Positions 21,962 through 32,859 of a stretch of DNA of 64,000 nt are shown here, piece after piece (positions within the stretch are counted from its first letter, which is position 1; every line of letters begins with the position of its first letter). The notes beneath the pieces were generated by a model. That model did not search any database and was not told where the DNA came from. It worked only from the letters and a program-made list of their open reading frames with translations. The position numbers were made by a program, and so were the translations under genes. Location of the stretch: positions 35,669,903 to 35,733,902 of the forward strand of contig OW386289.2 in the NCBI GenBank assembly GCA_936432065.2. The letters run 5' to 3'. Origin of the DNA: Rutpela maculata. Its lineage: Eukaryota; Arthropoda; Insecta; Coleoptera; Cerambycidae.

Positions 21962-22351
21962 CTAAGCAAGTATTTGTGGTGGAGTCGGACTATTTATTGT
22001 TATTTCAAGACCAAAGGAGGTCAATAAGTCAGTAAGTAAGGATACATTATTATTATGTACATTAAAATTAATATTAAAATCCCCTCCTATGACAACATAT
22101 TTTTTAGACTTGAAAATTGCGTGAAGTAAATCGGAAAATAATTCCAAAAAGGCATTAAAATTTCCTGTTGGTGCCCTATATATGGCAACAATAATTATAT
22201 TGCGGTTGACTAGCTCAATACAGGAACATTCCAAAATACCCTCCTTACAGTACTCACTTACGTTTATCATTTTTACATTAGTGAGGTCTCTTTTTAAATA
22301 AATGGCTGTTCCACCATGACTAGCAATCTCACGGCAATAAAATGAGTACAA
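21962..22351 (-). pseudogene. LINE endonuclease-domain C-terminal part
   Basis: The frame includes GGTAIYLKRDL, IIIVAIYRAPTGN and VVIGGDFNIN. GDFN with a preceding IYRPP-like motif is the signature of the exonuclease-endonuclease-phosphatase fold used by non-LTR retrotransposons to nick target DNA. The N-terminal catalytic part (with the metal-binding Asn and Glu) is missing beyond 22372, where the element abuts another repeat. It is non-functional. Confidence 0.8.
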
Positions 22352-22384
22352 GGTGTAATTACTGATAGCAAGCAGTGATAGATA

Positions 22385-23292
22385 TATTACCTCTTTAAGT
22401 AGGTAAATGTATCACCTTTCCAAATCAGTAATAATATACAGGGCATTCCATTTAAAAAAATTGACTTTCGTGCATTTTTCTAAGTCACTTATAGAAAGCG
22501 TTCTCTAACACCCTGTATGAAATTCGAAACATTTGATTAATATAATAGATATGCCCCCCAGGCCTTGCCTAGCCGCAACTAAAAAATTATCTTTTAATTG
22601 CTATGTAGGTAGGAGAAAACACGATTTACTGAAAGTCACATTGTTGGCAATAAATTCAGAAAAGAATTATTATCTCGAAAACGGCTTGAGATGGGTATAG
22701 GGAAATATTAACAAAAGTTACTCAGAAAGAGACGACGATCCAAAAATGCAAAAATATACAGGATATTCCATTTAAAATAACGAAGATGTTGCCAGTTTTA
22801 CGTATAAGTGGCAATACCGCACTTTCGAAAATATTTTAGTTGGAGAGATCATACTCGATTACCTTGGTAAACAAAATTTCAAAGCAATCGGTTGATCTGT
22901 TCTCCATATACTTTTAATACTCCACCCACCGTGGCTCACCCTGTATATGTTGAACCTTTTGGATGTAACATGTAGAATTGCAGGAATCTTAATGTATAAA
23001 GTGAACATAGTTATTCAACCTGTGTTAGTTCTAGGGATTGACAGATGTCGCGGATAATATCCCATGATAATGTAATAATTAAAATTTGATGTGTTTTTTG
23101 AGACCTTATAGCTTCTCTTGTATGTATTAAATGCCAATTTTATTTACCTATTTACCCCCCAACCCTTTGACGGAATAAGATGAAAATATAATCTAGTTCC
23201 AGATTCCGTTAAAGTATATACGTGTACCAAATTTCAAGTCAATATATCTTAATCGTGCGCACAAAAAAGTTACAGAGACCGACGGAGACAGA
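22385..23292 (-). repeat. Dispersed ~900-bp repeat, minus-orientation copy
   Basis: Inverted counterpart of 12035-12950, with small insertions and deletions. A short inner element (TACAGGGCATTCC to ACACCCTGTA, about 22438-22517) is longer here than in the other copy. It is non-coding. Confidence 0.75.
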
Positions 23293-25130
23293 AAAGTTTT
23301 TTTTCGCTCAGACCTAAAATCTTGACATTTCATGACATTCTAAGCCTATTTGAACAATGAAAATTTTCGAAATTTTTTTTGTCGTTACTATATTTCCACT
23401 GGATGTGGAAGTAATTATTCTTCTATTAATATCCGATGGAAAAGCACAAGGTTTATTCATTACAATTTAACTATCCGATAGTCGTACAAGTTTAGTAAGT
23501 ACCAGTTTTCAACAGTTTCCAAGAAATAACGTTTATAAAAATCAGGGCATGTTAATATTAATAACTTCTGTAATGATGGATAGAAAACTCTAATTGTATG
23601 ACGATAGTAGTATACGAATTAATCCCCGGGTAGAAACCACCCCTCACTCACCGTTTGAGGGATGAGGAGGGGTTGGAGCTAAAAATGAATATTTTTCCCG
23701 TGATCAGCGACCCCGAAAACGGGGATATGCGTTTGAACCGAATCATTTGAAAAAAAAGATTTTCCACCCCTCGAGAGGGTTTAATCAACCCTAGGCCTGC
23801 TGTCTGAATTCCATTTACTCTATAACCCCCTTCCATGTTATTTCAAGTACAACCCGTCGATAAATCACTCCTAAACCCGTTTATATCTGAAAACATAAAC
23901 ATAAAACATAAATGGATCCATAAAAGGGGTGGCCGTTTCAGGGGGTTGCGGCGGTCAAAAACTTCTCCCACCACTTCCATCGTGTTCAGCATCCTCGAAA
24001 ACGGGGGGAAAGGTAATCTCGTCTGCACGAAATATTTACACTATTTTTGCCTTCATTACATAGACTAACATGCGTCCAAATGATAGTGAGGCGCATATAA
24101 GAGAATGGTCTCTAATGCAGTTTTTCGTTTTTTTTAACTATCTTCCACATTTTTTAAAAATATGAAAAAATTTGGTAATAGGCCTTGATAAATGAGTAAT
24201 TTACGATGAAAAACCTGGCCTTCTTTCTTAAAGTGCCAAAAAATTGTGTTCAAAAATTTGCAAATTTTTTTTGCATACGAAACTTGCATTTAAAAATTAT
24301 GAAAAAAATTGGTAACACGTAAGTAACAACTGTGAATTATTTCGGATTTCTTCGTACAACTGCGTCCGAGAAAATGGCGGCTGCAGGCTTGAAATTTTGG
24401 GAAAATCATATTTCAAATAGTTCATAACAAACAAAATTTTGTTTGGGGGCAGATTTTACATGCTTATCTTGCTATGCCCTTTAAAATAAAATATACCTTG
24501 GCCTTTCTACACCTTCGTAATTTCATAACAAACAATTTGTTTTTTTATAGCGAAACAATCCATATAACCAAAGATATATACGAAAAACTGTGAAAAAAAA
24601 TAATATAGAAAATTCTATTGTGTAAAAAAAGCCCTTCGGTACTCGGATTCACTTCAAAACACTCTTTGTAACATTTTCTTGTAATATTGACAGTAAGTTC
24701 CAGTAAAAAATTGCTGGTGTACGAAAATTCTTCTCTAGGTGATTTACCCCATCAAGTCACTTGTAAATAAATGCCAGAATCATGTTCATTAAAACATTGA
24801 TTACTTATCCACAATAATAATATTTTATTTATTAGTAAAAGCTAAAATATCATTGGAATATTCAAATTTTAATCTGAGCTCTACTAAGCTTCAAACGAAT
24901 TAATGACAATCTTTGACGTTATTGAGAGTACCAAGAACATCACATTTTCGTTTGAGCACAATAAGCCCAGGAGGCTGTAGTGCCCTCGGAGTATTTTACA
25001 GACGACCCCCAGATACAGTCTGGCAGGTTTCCCCTCCTCAGAAAAAAATCAAATTTTCGTGGAAGTGAGGAAATACCTTCACTTAACGATACAAAATATA
25101 TTCATAGCTTATTTTTTCATGACATAGATG
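23293..25130. other. Repeat-derived DNA without a recognised gene
   Basis: About 23600-24060 has GC-rich phrases such as CCCCGGGTAGAAACCACCCC and GGGGTGGCCGTTTCAGGGGG, with mirrored ORFs on both strands, typical of decayed repeats. From 24060 to 24970 it is AT-rich with no exon. I see no element boundary that I can defend. Confidence 0.4.
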
Positions 25131-26635
25131 GCAAGAATTACACAGCCCCACAAAAAAAAAATGTTCAGACCAGCGAACCAGACCCATGTATCCCCATGTG
25201 TTTTCGGTTGCTGAATCCGAATCCGAGGTCAAAAAAAATCGTACACCTCCAAAATCATTAGCTAGAGCCAAAAAACACCCCCTGGACTGGGGTAAAAAGA
25301 ATATTAAGCTACGAGAATAATTGTTACATCTTAATCGATCGAATTATACAAATTAAGGTTAAACAGCTGCGTACATACAATAGATATGAAACACGTCTCC
25401 AGTGAGGGGAGAAAACTAGCCCCCATTTATAAAAAAATCGATCCAAAACTGTAATGACTGCTGAAAAAGCTCGAAATGTCTAAGTTTTGTTAAAGTGATA
25501 AGAAACTGCATCAGGTCCGACGTAATCTTCATAAACTGCCCCTATAGGGTTGAGAACAACCACCCCCAAGTTTAAAGGACATAAAACAAGAAAAAACGGA
25601 AAATCCAACAGGATTTCTATTTTGCTCTAAAATAGAACTAGAAACTTACGTGTCATCAACGTCCTACAGTGTCAACCCTCAGATGGTGTGAAAACTACAC
25701 CCTATGTGAGATTTACCATAAAAAGTTACAATGACTTCTATAAAACATCGAAACACCTGCGTTGTGTGGAAGTTAGAAGAAACTAGACTATGTTCGATGC
25801 TGTGCTTGAAAACCACCCCCATGGCCACCCCTATATCCATAGGATGCTGGAAGTGTGATTTTTGCCAATCATACCATCCATAAAAATGTAAATCCGGTTA
25901 GTTTATCTGTTTTTCCAGCATCCTACGGATATAGGGATGGCATCTTGCAACCCCGTGGGGGCAGTTTTCAAGCACAGCGTCGAACATAGTCTAGTTTCTT
26001 CTCACTTCCACACAGCACAGGTGTTTCGAATTTTTATAGAAGTCACTGTAACTTTTTATGGTTTAATCTTAGGGGGATAGTTTGCACACCCTTTGAGGGT
26101 TGACACTGAAGGCCGTTGATGATACATAAGTTTCTAGTTCTATTTTAGAGTACTACTCAAAATAGAAATCCTGTTGGATTTTACGTTTTTTCCTGTTTTG
26201 TCCTTTAAACTTGAGGGTGGTTGTTCTCAACCCTATAGGGGCAGTTCATGAAGATTACGTCGGACCCGATGCGGTTTCTTATCACTTTAACAAAACTTAG
26301 ACATTTCAAGCTTTTTCAGCAGTCATTGCTGTTTTGGATCGATTTCTTTATACATGGGAGCTAGTTTTCATCCCCCCCGGGGATGTGTTTCGTATCTATT
26401 GTATGTACGCTGCTGTTTAACCTTAATTTGTATAATTCGATTGATTAAGATGTAACAACTATTCTCGTAGCTTAATCTTCTTTTTACCCCATTCCAGGGG
26501 TGTTTTTTGACTCTAGCTAATGATTTTGGGGGTGAACAATTTTTTTTGATCTCGGATTCGGATTCAGCAACCGAAAATACATAGGGATACATGGGTCTGA
26601 ACTTTTTTTTTTTTGTGAGGCTGTGTTATTCTTGT
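25131..26635. mobile_element. Long foldback: ~720-bp arms, 64-bp loop
   Basis: The arms 25131-25850 and 25915-26635 are inverted copies across their length, sharing CGGTTGCTGAATCCGAATC, GTTGAGAACAACCACCCCC, ATCCAACAGGATTTCTATTT and CCTATATCCATAGGATGCTGG or complements. The spacer is only 64 bp. The paired ORFs (24980-25271 and 26368-26592) translate the same sequence from both arms and are not genes. A transcript would form a very long imperfect hairpin. It is probably a non-autonomous foldback transposon; no terminal duplication is clear. Confidence 0.85.
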
Positions 26636-26715
26636 CAGTCTCTTGGGTATATTACTAAATACTTCACTATAACATTTTTCGTCATTTTGGCATGATAAAA
26701 GATTCTTAAGCGAGG

Positions 26716-26895
26716 TATAGGTGGTAGCTCAATCGGTTAAGGCGTATTGAGTGGCGAATATGCTGATCGACTGCCTACCGCACTCTGGTACCCAGCCCCG
26801 GTATTGACAACACCGGTGGGTGTGGATGTATATCTGCGTTTTTCCAAATGTGTAACCCCCTTCCGCACAGCCGGATTTGTCTACTATCTGTGGTG
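26716..26895 (+). mobile_element. tRNA-derived SINE-like element
   Basis: TGGTAGCTCAATCGGTTAAGG at 26722 matches a tRNA A-box and D-arm, and CTGGTACCCAGCCCC at about 26785 lies where a B-box/T-arm should be but is degraded. A non-tRNA body follows with GGTATTGACAACACCGGTGG and GTAACCCCCTTCCGCACAG. The fold and acceptor stem of a true tRNA are absent. I see no poly(A) or duplication at the end. Confidence 0.6.
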
Positions 26896-27268
26896 TGTGT
26901 TTTTAGGTATAGGTTGTTGATACATCTTTTGTCGCAATCTATGAAAGACACTTGGGTTGATACTCTCCATAACTCTGAAGTGGGTTGTCCCCAGGCAAGG
27001 GACTAATGTTTTTGTCCGATTTTCTCCCCGCCGCTCTTTAATTCCTATTTTTGAGATATATTTTTTTGGGGGCGCAAAATTAGATGGTTGCCCTGGGCAC
27101 CAAAGCGTCTTCCAGGGCCCGTCTCGGGCTGGGGACACCCAGTTTTGTACTTCTAGTTCCATGCCTGGCTGTCCCAATGCTATCAACGTTACCGAAACAG
27201 GAGCTACAAAAAACTTTTTTTGTAGCTCCTGTTTCGGTAACGTAAAACGGTAAAAATACTCTTACTAA
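26896..27268. other. Repeat-like segment ending in a perfect hairpin
   Basis: Mirrored ORFs at 26884-27186 and 26957-27253 are not supported as genes. At 27186-27243 there is a near-perfect 27-bp-arm palindrome: ACGTTACCGAAACAGGAGC then CTACAAAAAA, and the inverse. It sits immediately before a MITE. Confidence 0.55.
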
Positions 27269-27509
27269 CAGCCAGTTTCACAATCGTTGATCAACTAATG
27301 GTTAGGATTTGACCAATACTTTATTATAAAAATCTGTGACATTAACAGCCAGTTTTACAATTGTTGGTTAATTAATAGTTTAGATTTGACCAATGATTTA
27401 TTACTATAAAGGTAAGAATGTCCGGTAAAGTTGTGTTTACTAATAAATTATAACTTTCAGGTTCTGATTAGTCAACCAAAAAGATAACCAACGATCGTGA
27501 AACTGGCTG
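27269..27509. mobile_element. MITE, copy 2 (CAGCCAGTTT termini)
   Basis: A 241-bp element, CAGCCAGTTTCACAATCGTT to AACGATCGTGAAACTGGCTG, flanked by TAA on both sides (27266-27268, 27510-27512). It matches copy 1 at 981-1256 but lacks that copy's ~30-bp internal insertion. It has the same internal tandem duplication of the left end. Confidence 0.85.
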
Positions 27510-28080
27510 TAAGTATAAGATATCGAAAACTTCATCCAAAGTCATATTGTGTGTACATCAAAAAGCATTATTGCAGAAATATTCCATTTCTGTGGTTCCT
27601 TGAAAGCTTCTGCTTTGCCTATGTGTCATAACCGTATGCCTTGTCGGGATTTGATTGCTCAAGTACTTGTTCGGAGAAAGGAAGTCTTTTATTGGAAGGC
27701 ACTTAATATGGGGACCAAGGGCCATGTCCATTATATATTCCTTTGCTAGGAATACAGAAAACCAGTTCTGAGTATGTGATGGATAAACTGTAATCATTAA
27801 TTTGACAAGTTTATCAAGTCGATATCTGTACAATAACACAGGTCTACAAAATAAAAAAAGGTCTTGTCTTAAGGTTCTAATAATAATAATAATAATAATA
27901 ATATTTATTCACCATTTTTGTATAGATACAGTATATGTATATATGGTAAGTCAGTAAAAATATAAACTATGAATATATATTTAAATTACAACAACAGTAA
28001 TAATGTGTAAAAAAACAACTTAATCTACTAGACTAACAGTGACAAATTAAAAATAAGACAAAATAGAAAGAGACAATGAA
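27510..28080. other. Spacer with an (AAT)n microsatellite at ~27879-27903
   Basis: No gene is supported. The TAA/ATA microsatellite lies on the 3' side of the minus-strand LINE at 28081-29545 and may mark its tail. A minus-strand ORF at 27558-27839 has no recognisable motif. Confidence 0.5.
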
Positions 28081-29545
28081 TTATGTCCCTGTAGTTCTAT
28101 GTAAAAATTCATTAACGCTGTAGTAGCCATTGTCAAGTAGTAAGTCCTTAACCTTTTTTTTGTATCTCAAGAGATTTAAACTTTTAACATTTTCAGGAAG
28201 GCTATTGTGTAGCATTATTGCGTTATAATAAAGAGATTCTTTGAAAGTAGAGGTTCTGTGAAAGGGAATAGTTAGTAAATGTCCATGTCTCGTGTTATAG
28301 TCATGGTTTTCAGCTTGTATATGAAACTTATGTAGATTGGATTTTAGATGTATTAAACACTTGTATATGTATATACACGGAACTGTCAATATTCTCTTGG
28401 AGATAAAGGTATCTCTACAACTTTCTCTATACTTTAATTTGAAAATAAGTCTAATCAGCCGTTTTTGAAGTATAAAAACTCTTGATCCTTCACTAGATTT
28501 TCCCCAAAGAGAAATATTTAGGGCTATATGAGAATAGGCTAGAGCATAATAGACATTTAGTAAGCCTTCCTCATTTAATATGTTTATCAATTGGTAGATT
28601 GCATAATATGCTTTGTTTAATTTATTGCACACGTAGTCGATATGTGGAACCCACGACAATGTACTGTCAATGAATGTACCCAGAAATTTTGAGCTTTCGC
28701 TTAAGGGGATATCTTTGAGCACAATATTTCTCCTCATTTTAAAATCTATAAATACCGTCTTGTTCCCATTTAACATCAATTTGTTACGATCACACCAACT
28801 TCGCATTTCGTCCAGCGTTGTATTTATGTGAGCTGAGCTCCTCAATACTCGAGGCAGAAATACAGATGGTGGTGTCATCAGCATACATAATTGTAAGTCC
28901 TTTGGTAATATGATTCGGTAAATCATTAATGTAGATGGAGAACAACAGCGGTCCAAGAATAGATCCTTGAGGAACTCCCAATGTAACCGCTTGTGTAATA
29001 GAATATGATTCATTGACTTTAACTGTTAGTGTTCGATTATCCATAAATGATTTAATGAGTTCAAGTGTAATGCCTCTTATACCAATATTTTCTAACTTGC
29101 TGATTTATTGAGCTTATTTACTGAGTCGAATGCTTTAGATAGATCAAAGAGGATTGCTACAGTATATTTCCCCCTATCGACTTTTCTGTAAATATACTCA
29201 AATAAATTAATTGAGGCAGTTTCAACCGACCTCCCACCTCTAAATCCATGTTGGCTGTCAGTTAAAATATTATTTTTTTCTAAGTAATCTTCTATTCTGT
29301 TACAGATAATTTTTTCTATGATTTTAGAAATAACGCTGAGTAACGATATTTGCCTATAGTTATCAATATCATTTTCCATGCCTTTTTTATAGACCGGGAT
29401 AACAACGGAATTTTTAAGCTCCACAGGGAAATATCCCTCTTCAATAATTCTGTTAATTAAACTTAGTAAAGTGTCTATGATATTTAATGAAATGCTCTTG
29501 ATAACTTGGGCTGTTAAGCCATCAAAACCTTTTATGCATTAAAAA
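28081..29545 (-). pseudogene. Second LINE: reverse transcriptase to C-terminus, frameshifted
   Basis: Reading the minus strand: VVIPVYKKGMENDIDNYRQ, ISLLSVISKIIEKIICNRI, SQHGFRGGRSVETASI, VAILFDLSKAFDSVNK, GIRGITLELIKSF, then GVPQGSILGPLLFSIYINDL and the catalytic MYADDTT. Next come RSWCDRNKLMLNGNKT and a long C-terminal region. Two or more frameshifts (near 29095 and 28850) break it. The 5' part is cut off at about 29545 where a terminal-inverted-repeat unit begins. It is a jockey/CR1-type element, distinct from the LINE at 18-22 kb. Confidence 0.85.
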
Positions 29546-29777
29546 AAAATTAATACATTTTTTCAATGGCCTGAAGGGTGACTACCCTGTTTGACACTAT
29601 TACCATATTTTGATATAATATGTATTTAAACTATAACTATAACATATAATAGTTATAGTTTTATTAATGCGGTGGAACAGGATAAAAATAAATAAAAATT
29701 ATCTAAACTTGCAATATTACGAGTATATTATTTAATATTTAAATAGGTAATCATATAATTCATTCAAACAAAAGTAA

Positions 29778-29919
29778 CTGAGTGATGCAGAAATTGGACC
29801 CATATTGCGAGCAAAGGAAAAAGGAACCCGACCAGAATGGAAGGATGTCTCAAACAAAGGAGTAGAATTGAAGGCTTTGTGGTCGCAATGGGATTCACTT
29901 AGAGTATTAGACGGGCTGT
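29778..29919 (+). pseudogene. Ty3/gypsy pol fragment (segment before integrase)
   Basis: The plus frame reads DAEIGPILRAKEKGTRPEW, then KDVSNKGVELKALWSQWDSL and RVLDGLL. In insect gypsy polyproteins a similar block (RPEW..VS....ELKALW.QW.SL...DG.L) precedes the integrase zinc-binding region. It is about 47 residues long, opened by a stop just upstream and lost in a TTA repeat downstream. The minus-strand ORF on the same DNA is its shadow. Confidence 0.6.
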
Positions 29920-30447
29920 TATTATTATTATTATATACGAACATCTATAAGACTTATTTTATTAACCATTAGGAACATGATAACAAAATTATTTATCCAA
30001 GTCACTTTCGTCATCTAACTGGCAGTAAAGAAAGTTTTATTGGTTGATCCGATTATAGTACCTCCAATTTTTTTTACATATTATACACTGTTACTGTTTT
30101 TGCGTTTTAAATTAAGTAAGCTGATTTTGCTCTCAGAACTATTGCTATCAGTTGTAGAACTTTCCATTTCGTTCATAACACTAACTACTATCTAAGTTTT
30201 TTAAAAAGGGAAAAATTAAGTATTAAGTACAATACAAATAACATAAGAAAACCACGAGTACGATACACACACTTAAAATCCCGGAGATAAGTTACTATAT
30301 ATGAGATTGTAACAGTATGAGATGGAGCTACGGAGATTTGTAAGACAGATGCGGCTGCGGCAGAGCGGGGGCGTGAGTAGCCACTTATTTTGTATTTTTA
30401 GTGCCTCTTCAACTTTCACAGCACGTACTTCTCACCACGGGGTGTCT

Positions 30448-31395
30448 TTAAAGGCAGTTTCTACTTCGAGGGCATGCACAAAAAGCCTCGCTAATACTTT
30501 GATACCGTGATATTTCAAGAATTCGCCCGACCTCTTCGGCCCTGATGCCATCTAAAAAGGCTCCCATGGCTAGTTGTTCCTGAAATTCTCTTGATGCACT
30601 CGGATATGCCAGGTGTGCCAGTCTCTCTATCGCAGCTTCGAATTCTTGTAAGCTTTCCCCATGCTTTTGCGTTATTGATTTTAGCTGAGCCTGGTATACT
30701 TGGGCAAGGTGTTGGTCGCCATATCTAAAGTCTAATGCAGCTTCCAAGATTTTGAAGTCCCTTTGTTTCTCCACCGAGATGGTCTGAAGTAACTCTGAGG
30801 CTTGGCCCTTTAGTGCCAGAACTAATGCCATAGCCTTTTCCTCATTATCCCAGTTATTCGCACTTGCAGCCGCCTCAAATTGTCTCTCGTACGTTGTCCA
30901 TGAGCTTCGGCCATCAAATGAGGGAGGTTTTAAACAAGGACCTGATGATGCTACCAGCTGGCCTCCTTTCTCTCTCAATTGTCGTTTAAGGCACTCCACT
31001 TCTCCTTCGGCCTCACTCATCTTTTCTTTGATGTCGCTTTCTTCCCCTTTGACTTGACTGACTTCTGTCTTGACCACACCTACTTTATCTTCGACCTTGT
31101 TTATCTCTTCTTTGATTTCATTAGTGATTGAATTCATAGCGTCTTGTTGAATTTTCATTTGATTGCTCAGGATTTTCCTCAGTTCTTCCTGGCGTCTTTC
31201 TTGTTCCTCTTTTTCTTCTTGGCGTTGTCTTTCTCGTTCTTCTTTCTCCTCTTGACGCCTTATTTCCAGGTCTTCCATTATTTCCTTCAATTCGTGTCTT
31301 TCTTCTTGACGCCGCCTTTCTTCCTCTTGACATCTTCTTTCTTGCTCTTCTTTTTCTTCTTGACGTCTCTTGTTCTTCTTTTTCTTTGCGATGCC
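30448..31395 (-). pseudogene. Ty3/gypsy-type Gag fragment
   Basis: An open frame of over 300 residues. The first ~100 are a highly charged coiled coil (EEKEERERQRQEEKEE-type repeats), then heptad-like VSQVKGEESDIKEKM and a Gag capsid-like domain: PPSFDGRSSWTTYERQFEAA, LVLALKGQASELLQT, LEAALDFRYGD, QEFEAAIERLAHLAYP and MGAFLDGIRAEEVGRIL. PPSFDG…W..Y..QFE is typical of retrotransposon Gag in insects. Near 30487 a one-base shift moves the frame to VHALEVETAFKDTP, followed by a stop, so it is broken. No zinc knuckle or protease follows. Confidence 0.8.
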
Positions 31396-31467
31396 TTATC
31401 TGAAGTGAAATAACTAAACATGAATGAATTATATGATTACCATCTAAATATTAAATAATATGTAAGT

Positions 31468-31862
31468 AAGGAAAATCACGCCTTATACCCTAAAGAGGAA
31501 ACACTAAGCATTTTACACTTTAAGGTATAAGGCGCGATTTTTCTTACTTATCTGTTTTTGACCCTACTAATTCCTTCCTATTCCATTTGACTCGCCAGGT
31601 TGAAATGGGCAGTCCACATAGAGCTCTCCGTGCCGACTGTCGATGAAGGTCTAAAATTAGGCCGATCTAGATATGAATGCACAAATAAGAGTACTGTGCA
31701 CTGTACTTTCAACCTTCAATTATTGTTCCTATCTGTCTTTTCCAGATCCTTTTTGATGCTACGCTACGCTGATGAGGAACTATAATTCCGAAACACGTGT
31801 CCGTAGCTGCTTAGTGTTTCCTCTTTAGGGTATAAGGTGCGATTTTCCTTACTTATCTGTTT
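31468..31862. mobile_element. ~395-bp element with inverted GGAAAATC…TTAGTGTTTCC ends
   Basis: Left end GGAAAATCACGCCTTATACC with CCTAAAGAGGAAACACTAAG is mirrored at the right end by CTTAGTGTTTCCTCTTTAGGG and AAGGTGCGATTTTCC. An extra direct copy of the right end (AAGGCGCGATTTTTCTTACT, then CTACTAATTCCTTCCTATT) sits internally at about 31522-31585. It is non-coding. Confidence 0.65.
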
Positions 31863-32085
31863 TTGACCCTACTAATTCCTTCCTATTAAATAATATATTC
31901 GTAATATTGCAAGTTCAGATAATTTTTATCCTGTTCCACCGCATTAATAAAACTGTAACTGTTATATGTTATAATTATAGTTTAAATACATATTATATCA
32001 AAATATGGTAATAGTGTCAAACAGGGTAGTCACCCGTCAGGCCATTGAAAAAATGTATTATTTTTTTTTTATGCATAAAATCATC

Positions 32086-32694
32086 GTAGAAGAGTAATAT
32101 CTTTTAAAATAAACTCTCCTAACACTAATATTATTTGTGCCAAATTACAAAGCGATCCGTCAAATAGGAGGTGAGAAAAAAAATAAAACATTTAGGGGTA
32201 AATTTTTTTTTTTTCCACCCCATGCAGAGTCTACAAGCTTAAAACTTTGTACACAAGACAGTCAGCATACGAGACATCTTATGGAAGCCATTTTAGTTCA
32301 GTAGGTGTGGGGGCACTTTTTGCATTGCTACCCGCTCATACTCTTTATAAAAAAGTAATAATCAGGTCTTACAATGCCGCCTTTAAAAAAATGCCGCCGG
32401 AAACATCTGCTTCGCTGTTTCACCCCTTCCACCGGCCCTGATGCCCCCTACAATACATATATGTTCTCACACCTGTAATAAAGAAAGTTCATACACTTTC
32501 TTTCTATTGTTCTTCTATTGTTATTATAATCATCATTATTATCATTTCTATTGTTATTAAAATCAGTTTACAACAAATTCTGAAGTTCACAACTATCACA
32601 ATAGATCTGGAGGTGATCTCCAAACATCATACTATCGACTTTTGAAGTCAACTAAAAATTCTTTGTATATTAAATTGTTTAATCGCCTACCTAA
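32086..32694. other. Repeat-like AT-rich sequence, no gene
   Basis: ATTTGTGCCAAATTACAAAG and CCGTCAAATAGGAGGTGAG near 32135-32175 look like transposon 3' sequence. The ORF at 32247-32441 has no domain. The remainder is AT-rich. Confidence 0.4.
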
Positions 32695-32859
32695 TTACGA
32701 AGAAAGAGGCCAGTGGGGAGATCCCGAAAACGATGGGAAGACGAAGTTCAAGAGGATGCACGCGACCTTCTAGAGATCCGAGTCTGGAAGAGAGCAGCAG
32801 GAGATAGACAGGCATGGAGGAAGAAGTTCGAGGAGGCCAGGGCCCGATTTGAGCTGTAG
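32695..32859 (+). pseudogene. C-terminal end of a non-LTR retrotransposon protein
   Basis: The frame reads RPVGRSRKRWEDEVQEDARD, then LLEIRVWKRAAGDRQAWRKK and a C-terminal FEEARARFEL before TAG at 32857-32859. The motif RP.GR...RW.D.V..D.…W…A.DR..WR is the well-known C-terminal signature of many animal non-LTR reverse transcriptases. Only the last 50 residues remain, so this is a heavily 5'-truncated insertion, which is the usual outcome of target-primed reverse transcription. Confidence 0.75.

Larger units (their letters stand above)
17860..22385 (-). mobile_element. Degenerate non-LTR retrotransposon (LINE) interrupted by ~1.7 kb
   Basis: Reading the minus strand, the parts come in the expected order: endonuclease end (22351-21962), linker (21832-21230), then reverse transcriptase and C-terminal region (19487-18087). 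The interval 19490-21228 is a later insertion of other repeats. Coding continuity on both sides (…FGNVSFLK before, NLKPSNSSGYDN after) shows the two halves were one element. Its layout (endonuclease, RT, long C-terminus) fits the jockey/CR1 group. Several frameshifts make it non-functional. Confidence 0.8.
29541..32085. mobile_element. 2.5-kb unit with ~200-bp terminal inverted repeats and gypsy fragments
   Basis: 29541-29746 and 31882-32085 are inverted copies sharing ACATTTTTTCAATGGCCTGA, GGTGACTACCCTGTTTGACAC or near-matches, and GGTGGAACAGGATAAAAAT. ATGCAT occurs just outside or at both ends and may be the target duplication. Inside are a gypsy gag fragment on the minus strand, a gypsy pol fragment on the plus strand and a smaller inverted-repeat element. 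The order suggests fragments captured by, or inserted into, a DNA transposon. Confidence 0.65.

Noticed and set aside
26722..26800. Possible functional tRNA gene
   Set aside because: Good A-box but degraded B-box and no cloverleaf; better explained as a SINE head.
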